NCBI GenBank assembly: GCA_937906495.1
Contig: CALCVT010000130.1
Coordinates: 1 to 11,714, forward strand
From: an uncultured Prevotella sp.
Lineage (GTDB): Bacteria > Bacteroidota > Bacteroidia > Bacteroidales > Bacteroidaceae
Length of the DNA: 11,714 bases
Direction of reading: 5' to 3'
The translations under genes were made by a program, and so were the position numbers. This document shows, one piece after another, positions 7,945 to 11,714 of this stretch. Within the stretch, counting starts at the first letter, position 1; each line of letters opens with the position of its first letter. Below the pieces are notes generated by a model. That model had not been told where the DNA came from and made no database searches. It was given only the letters and a program-made list of their open reading frames with translations.

Positions 7945-8142
7945 TAAAATGCAAAGGCCTGTCCTTTTCACTTGCGGGTGCGTTCGGTCGCCGTTGGACA
8001 CCGATGGTTCCGTGCAACCTTTACAGGCACAGTTTTGGCCTGCATACTCCGTAAAACGGGAGTACAGACCTCCAAAGCTGCCTGATACAAGTCTGGGAAC
8101 GCTGATTTCGAGACTGCATATCTAAAGACAGCCTGCTTTGGC
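7945..8142 (-). ncRNA. Candidate structured RNA, 6S-like rod, upstream of parA
   Basis: The predicted transcript from the promoter at 8147-8178 folds by eye into nested helices. The ends close with 8124-8134 against 7955-7966 (eleven pairs, one G-U pair, one bulged G). Moving inward: 8097-8102 with 7980-7985 (GCGUUC/GAACGC); 8089-8093 with 8016-8020 (five pairs, two G-U); 8079-8084 with 8024-8029 (CAGGCA/UGCCUG); 8072-8076 with 8034-8038 or, as an alternative, 8065-8070 with 8037-8042; and 8059-8064 with 8045-8050 around an 8-nt loop. The 3' side of the middle loop has its own hairpin (7996-8011). After the closing helix comes a short AUUUUAU stretch, 14 nt before the parA ATG. The length of roughly 180-200 nt, the closed ends, open middle and long upper arm resemble 6S RNA, the RNA-polymerase-binding small RNA. 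No sequence match was tested. It could instead be a cis-acting parA leader or riboswitch-like element. Confidence 0.45.
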
Positions 8143-8146
8143 AAGG

Positions 8147-8178
8147 CAAAGGTAAGAATAATTCGTTGAATAAGCTAA
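8147..8178 (-). promoter_or_regulatory. Promoter for the parA operon / leader RNA
   Basis: On the minus strand, TACCTTTG (8154 to 8147) is an exact match to TAnnTTTG. TTAG (8178 to 8175) lies 20 bases upstream as a weak -33 box. Transcription would begin near 8140-8143, right at the start of the predicted end-closing helix, and about 210 nt before the parA start codon. Both facts favour a real promoter. No other TAnnTTTG box lies in the gaps inside the parA-to-rel operon. Confidence 0.65.
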
Positions 8179-8195
8179 GTATAAGGCTTTTTTCG

Positions 8196-8203
8196 TACTT
8201 TTG
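8196..8203 (+). promoter_or_regulatory. Candidate promoter for surE-lpxB
   Basis: TACTTTTG is an exact TAnnTTTG box on the plus strand, preceded by a T-run (8188-8193). No good -33 box is found at the usual spacing; the nearest TTG is 27 bases upstream. The leader to the surE ATG would be about 210 nt. A second, imperfect box (TAGGGTTTG, 8264-8272, one base too long, with TTG 18 bases upstream at 8243-8245) is an alternative. Confidence 0.5.
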
Positions 8204-8418
8204 CTCCTGTTTTAATGACATATGCAACTTTATTTAATGCTGTTGATGGCTGTTGTTAAACGATAGGGTTTGCACCTGCCCCAAGTGATTTTTATCAGTG
8301 CTCTGGCTGTAACCGCGGGCCGTTTTTACAGCCGTTATATACGGGGACCGGATGCTTTTATTCCACTGTTTATCAAGCCATTTACTGCCCTGCAACTTTT
8401 TACTTACTTCTCTTCTTT
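8204..8418 (+). other. Long surE leader without a convincing gene
   Basis: This 215-nt stretch contains no ORF I believe. Two tiny overlapping frames start just after the promoter box: 14 codons from 8215, and 14 codons from 8222 reading MQLYLMLLMAVVKR, which is hydrophobic. Neither has further support. It also contains the hairpin at 8305-8333 and a small CCGT/ACGG palindrome (8332-8344). The last 20 bases before the surE ATG are almost all pyrimidines. Confidence 0.5.
8305..8333 (+). other. Hairpin in the surE leader
   Basis: GGCTGTAA (8305-8312) pairs perfectly with TTACAGCC (8326-8333) around a 13-base GC-rich loop. It is not followed by a T-run on the plus strand, so it is unlikely to be a simple terminator for readthrough in that direction. 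It could shape the surE leader or be a weak stop for transcription coming from upstream. Its role is unknown. Confidence 0.45.
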
Positions 8419-9174
8419 ATGCGCCCTTACCTGCTCATTTCAAACGACGATGGCGTACAGGCTCCCGGCCTGCATTTCCTCATCGATACGCTGCGCCCTT
8501 ATGCCGACTTGCTCGTTATGGCCCCCGACTCTGCCCGTTCGGGTTTCAGCTGTTCCATCACTTCGGCCCATCCGCTAAAATACCGTGTGCTTCACAGCGA
8601 GCCCGGCTACACGCTCTGCTCATGTTCGGGCACTCCGACCGATTGTGTCAAGATGGCACTGAACTTGTTTCCGGAGCGCCGTCCCGACTTGATTGTCGGA
8701 GGCATTAACCACGGCGACAATTCGTCGGTAAATGCTCACTACTCGGGCACTATGGGAGTTGCCATTGAGGGAGCGCTGCAAGGGTTCCCTTCTATAGCCT
8801 TTTCGCTTTGCGACCATCGCGAAGATGCCGATTTCGAACCTTTACGCCCCTACCTGGTCGACCTCATGTTCAAGTCGATTACACTGAGCATGCCACCGTT
8901 TACCTGCCTGAACGTGAATTTCCCGTCTGCCCCCAAATTCAAGGGTATCAAGGTGTGTCGCATGGCTCACTCGCGCTGGCAAAACGAGGTTGAACCCCGC
9001 GAGCATCCCTTTGGAGGCAAATACTACTGGCTGGCCGGAAACAGCGTCAACCTCGAACCCGAAGCTACCGATACCGACCGCTGGGCTCTTGAAAATGGCT
9101 ATGTGGCCATTACTCCTACCCAACTTGATGTTACGGCTACCGACCTCATCGACGTGTTGCGCGAAGTGCTCTAA
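8419..9174 (+). CDS. surE: 5'/3'-nucleotidase SurE
   Basis: SurE is a metal-dependent phosphatase that removes phosphate from nucleoside 5'- and 3'-monophosphates in the cytoplasm and is linked to stationary-phase survival. The 251-aa product has the family motifs in order: NDDG (9-12, metal-binding Asp10 and Asp11), SGFSCSIT (41-48, Ser41 as metal ligand), GTPTDCV (71-77), GGINHGDN (94-101, Asn97) and YSGTMGVAIEGAL (108-120). Length is normal. The start MRPYLLISNDDG matches the family N-terminus, so the ATG at 8419 is secure even without a Shine-Dalgarno. It is first in the plus-strand group, diverges from parA, and lies 99 nt upstream of lpxB. Confidence 0.97.
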   Translation: MRPYLLISNDDGVQAPGLHFLIDTLRPYADLLVMAPDSARSGFSCSITSAHPLKYRVLHSEPGYTLCSCSGTPTDCVKMALNLFPERRPDLIVGGINHGDNSSVNAHYSGTMGVAIEGALQGFPSIAFSLCDHREDADFEPLRPYLVDLMFKSITLSMPPFTCLNVNFPSAPKFKGIKVCRMAHSRWQNEVEPREHPFGGKYYWLAGNSVNLEPEATDTDRWALENGYVAITPTQLDVTATDLIDVLREVL

Positions 9175-9273
9175 TTCTTTATCCCGCCTGCCATACACCA
9201 CCCGCACAGCATGTGGGCATAAGCCACTGGCATTGCTCTTTGCGGCAGCACCTCTTTCTTACTTTTTTCTGCT

Positions 9274-10401
9274 ATGAAGTATTTTCTCATTGCCGGCGAA
9301 GCGAGCGGCGACCTTCATGCCTCGCATCTGATGAAAGCCTTGATTCAAGCCGACCCCCAGGCCGAATTCCGCTACTACGGTGGCGACTGCATGCAGGCCG
9401 TAGGCGGCACATTGCTTTGCCACTACCGCCATTTGGCCTATATGGGGTTTGTTCAAGTGGCCCTCCACCTGCCAACCATTCTTAAGGGCATGAAGCGCTG
9501 CCGGCAGGAAATTGCCTCGTGGCGCCCCGATGCTTTGATACTGGTTGACTATCCGGGCTTTAACCTGCGCATGGCGCGTTTTGTCAAACAACAAGCGCTT
9601 TGCCCCGTTTTTTACTACATATCGCCCAAAATATGGGCCTGGAAGGAACATCGCATTCAGGCCATACGCCGCGATGTAGACCATCTATATTCCATTTTGC
9701 CCTTCGAGGTCGACTTTTTCGAGGGTAAACACCACTACCCCATTACCTATGTGGGCAACCCAACGGTCGACGAGGTGGCTGCCTACCAGGAACGCCACGG
9801 CAAGCCTCAGCCCGATGGGCGTACCATTGCCCTGCTGCCGGGGTCACGCCGCCACGAAATTGCCGACAACCTTTCGCGCATGCTCAAGGCTGCAGCTCCG
9901 CTTGAAAACTACCGGCTGGTAGTTGCTATGGCTCCGGCGGTGCCACGCCCCTTTTACGAAGAGCTGATAGCCCGCTCGGGCCTAAGCACCAACCGCGTCA
10001 GCCTGGTATCGGGACAAACCTACAACCTGCTTTCGCAGGCTACGGCGGCACTGGTTACAAGCGGCACGGCCACGCTCGAAACGGCCCTTTTCGGAGTGCC
10101 TCAAGTGGTTTGCTACTTTATGCGCTGCGGCCGGCTGGTATCGCTCATCCGTCCCTATTTTCTCAAAGTACCCTTTGTTTCGCTGGTCAACCTCATTGCC
10201 GGCAGTGAGGTGGTGCCCGAACTGGTGGCCGACGGCATGCACCCCGAACGGGTGCGGCAATGCCTGCAACACATTATGCCCGGCGGCAAGGGGCGCGAGG
10301 CTCAGCTCAAAGGCTATGACCGGGTAGCACAACTCTTAGGCGGCCCGGGAGCTCCCATGCGCGCTGCCAACGACATTGTAAGCCGGCTCTCCAAGCGCTA
10401 A
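9274..10401 (+). CDS. lpxB: Lipid-A-disaccharide synthase LpxB
   Basis: LpxB (glycosyltransferase family 19) joins UDP-2,3-diacylglucosamine and lipid X into the lipid A disaccharide 1-phosphate, at the inner face of the cytoplasmic membrane. The 375-aa product carries GEASGDLHAS (8-17), VDYPGFNLRMA (91-101), YISPKIWAWKEHR (115-127), YVGNP (159-163), LLPGSRRHEI (187-196) and SGTATLETALFG (263-274), all of which mark this family. The C-terminal NLIAGSEVVPELVADG region (306-321) is also family-typical. The last 25 residues, after the Gly/Pro stretch at 356-361, are a little longer than I expect and probably variable. The ATG at 9274 gives the standard MKYFLIAGEASGD start. The 99-nt gap after surE contains no promoter box that I can see, so I infer co-transcription. 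Confidence 0.97.
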   Translation: MKYFLIAGEASGDLHASHLMKALIQADPQAEFRYYGGDCMQAVGGTLLCHYRHLAYMGFVQVALHLPTILKGMKRCRQEIASWRPDALILVDYPGFNLRMARFVKQQALCPVFYYISPKIWAWKEHRIQAIRRDVDHLYSILPFEVDFFEGKHHYPITYVGNPTVDEVAAYQERHGKPQPDGRTIALLPGSRRHEIADNLSRMLKAAAPLENYRLVVAMAPAVPRPFYEELIARSGLSTNRVSLVSGQTYNLLSQATAALVTSGTATLETALFGVPQVVCYFMRCGRLVSLIRPYFLKVPFVSLVNLIAGSEVVPELVADGMHPERVRQCLQHIMPGGKGREAQLKGYDRVAQLLGGPGAPMRAANDIVSRLSKR

Positions 10402-10497
10402 AGCTGAAGCTGTACCGATGGGATGTCCCCACGAGGTATGCTGTTAAAACTGGCTGCTACATTGACGAAAGCAAAATTTTTTACATCCGCATTCCAT

Positions 10498-10521
10498 GCC
10501 GAAAAACGGCTTAGGATTTTT
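10498..10521 (+). terminator. Weak terminator-like hairpin after lpxB
   Basis: GCCG (10498-10501) and CGGC (10507-10510) flank an AAAAA loop, followed after five bases by a six-base T-run (10517-10522). The stem is only four base pairs, so termination would be inefficient at best. It lies in the 142-nt gap between lpxB and the TPR gene, which otherwise holds nothing recognisable. Confidence 0.25.
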
Positions 10522-10543
10522 TCTGAACCTTACATTTTTTTCC

Positions 10544-11701
10544 ATGAAATTCTACCAGTTCCTATGCTGCCTGCTCTGCCTGTTGGCATCGCTCACCATG
10601 CAGGCCGACCCTGTGACCGACGAGGGCCAAAAGCTCTACAACACAGCCACTCAGCACCCCTCGCGCGAGGCATACCGCGATGTATGCCTGCATTTTTACA
10701 ACAATAACCTGGAGCACGAACTCTACAACAAGGCCATCGAATGGTTCCGGAAACGGGCCGGCAAACAAACCAATACGCCCGAGGCGGCCGACTTGCTGCT
10801 TTACGAATCGACCCGCTACCTGATAGGCAATACAGCCGATACCGATGCCTTTCTTCGCAAGGCTAAGCAGGCACTCAACATTTACCGCCGCACGGGCTTT
10901 AAGCATGGCGAGGCCGAGGCTTGTGCCATTTTGAGCGAATACTACAACTACGCCGATGTCAGCCAGGCGCCACAATATCTTAAACGGGGCATCGAACTGC
11001 TGGGCAACGAAAAGAGTTTGCTCAACACCACGCTTCACATTAACTATGCCTATGCCCAGTGTGTAAACAACAACTATGCCGAGGCCATCAAACTGAGCAA
11101 CAAGAGTATCGAACTGGCCATGGCCATCAAGGAACATGCCATGGCGGCCAATGCCCACACGCTGCTGGGCATCATCAGCCGCCGGCAGAACCACCACATG
11201 GAGGCATTCAACCATTACCAGGAGGCGCTCAAGCTGCTCCGCCCGCTGAATCTGCCCTCGGAGGAGGCCTACGTACTGTCGAACCTGAGCAGCCTGTGCA
11301 TCGTTACCCACCGCACCGAAGAGGCCATCAACTATGCCCGGGAAAGTGCGCTGGCAGCCGACAAAGGAACCGACACCGACCAGCAGGCATTATCGTGGTG
11401 TACCTACGGCAACATTCTGCTGAGCCACAAGCACTACCAAAAGGCCACCGGACCACTGCTCAAAGGCTTCAGACTGGGCCAGGTTACGCAACAGGTACTC
11501 ACAGCCTCGTATGCTGCGGCCATGCTCATGTACAACTACCAGATGCGCAGCCGCACCGACTCGGCCAACTACTACATGAAGATTGCCGAAGGCTATATCG
11601 ACCGGCTGCCGCCCAACTCCATGAGTTACATCTCGTATATGCACTTCAAAGGCAAAGTATTACCCGTTGGCGGAATTAAATCAAGTAAATTAATACAATA
11701 A
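10544..11701 (+). CDS. Secreted TPR-repeat protein, probably truncated at the C-terminus
   Basis: The 385-aa product starts with a signal peptide (about 1-21, ending MQA). It is followed by helical repeats: TPR-like units at about 162-196, 200-235, 239-273 and 280-312, recognised by alternating small and aromatic residues such as NYAEAIKLSNKSIELA and HMEAFNHYQEALKLL. TPR units bind protein partners; no catalytic domain is present. The frame is open back to 10496, but the ATG at 10544 begins the signal peptide, so I chose it. The protein is GC-rich until about residue 371. The last 14 residues (LPVGGIKSSKLIQ and just before) are encoded by AT-rich DNA with unusual codons. In Bacteroidetes, similar proteins often continue past the repeats into a membrane helix and a signalling or DNA-binding domain, so I infer a truncated or rearranged C-terminus. 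The partner and role are unknown. Confidence 0.75.
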   Translation: MKFYQFLCCLLCLLASLTMQADPVTDEGQKLYNTATQHPSREAYRDVCLHFYNNNLEHELYNKAIEWFRKRAGKQTNTPEAADLLLYESTRYLIGNTADTDAFLRKAKQALNIYRRTGFKHGEAEACAILSEYYNYADVSQAPQYLKRGIELLGNEKSLLNTTLHINYAYAQCVNNNYAEAIKLSNKSIELAMAIKEHAMAANAHTLLGIISRRQNHHMEAFNHYQEALKLLRPLNLPSEEAYVLSNLSSLCIVTHRTEEAINYARESALAADKGTDTDQQALSWCTYGNILLSHKHYQKATGPLLKGFRLGQVTQQVLTASYAAAMLMYNYQMRSRTDSANYYMKIAEGYIDRLPPNSMSYISYMHFKGKVLPVGGIKSSKLIQ

Positions 11702-11711
11702 GAGGTTGTAT
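11693..11711. repeat. Small AT-rich inverted repeat at the right edge
   Basis: ATACAA (11693-11698) and TTGTAT (11706-11711) flank a 7-base loop that contains most of the TPR stop codon. It could be a weak hairpin, or part of a junction sequence with the AT-rich tail. Too short and too near the edge to say more. Confidence 0.3.
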
Positions 11712-11714
11712 ATA

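Noticed and set aside
8021..8227. 68-codon minus-strand frame in the parA-surE gap
   Set aside because: Starts at TTG upstream of the predicted promoter, has no motif, and overlaps the structured leader RNA, which explains the region better.
11059..11679. 206-codon plus-strand frame overlapping the TPR gene
   Set aside because: Gln/His/Pro-rich out-of-frame shadow of the TPR coding sequence.
1..11714. CRISPR array, tRNA, rRNA, transposase or integrase
   Set aside because: No spaced direct repeats, no clover-leaf or rRNA signature, and no mobile-element protein found in any frame.

Overview
The window looks like a piece of a Bacteroidales (phylum Bacteroidota) chromosome. Three things point there. 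Nearly every gene matches a family found in that group, including the order parA, parB, DUF5683, LysM lytic transglycosylase, Rel on one strand with surE and lpxB diverging. The start codons lack Shine-Dalgarno sequences and are preceded by A/T-rich or pyrimidine-rich stretches. The intergenic regions carry boxes matching the Bacteroides promoter element TAnnTTTG. I cannot name a genus.

Layout, left to right. Positions 7-1357 (minus strand) hold two genes of unknown function: a 348-residue soluble protein from a Bacteroidetes-only hypothetical family, followed 19 nt later by a 94-residue small membrane protein. They have their own promoter candidate near 1383-1412. Positions 1609-7931 (minus strand) are a five-gene housekeeping operon, transcribed parA, parB, DUF5683, mltD-like, rel. 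Positions 8419-11701 (plus strand) are surE, lpxB and a secreted TPR-repeat protein. The last of these ends abruptly in an AT-rich tail at the right edge.

The minus-strand operon joins chromosome partitioning (ParA ATPase, ParB CTPase/clamp), an integral membrane protein of unknown role, a peptidoglycan-cleaving lytic transglycosylase and the (p)ppGpp synthetase/hydrolase. The plus-strand group joins a survival nucleotidase and the lipid A disaccharide synthase. No transposase, integrase, CRISPR array, tRNA or rRNA was found.

The most interesting unexplained part is the 487-bp divergent region between parA and surE. Two back-to-back promoter candidates sit about 40 bp apart, and each faces a leader of roughly 200 nt. 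The parA-side leader (about 7945-8142, minus strand) can be drawn as one long nested rod: an end-closing helix, internal loops, a side hairpin and a long upper arm. The size and outline resemble 6S RNA. It is either a free-standing small RNA just upstream of parA or a structured 5' leader controlling parA.
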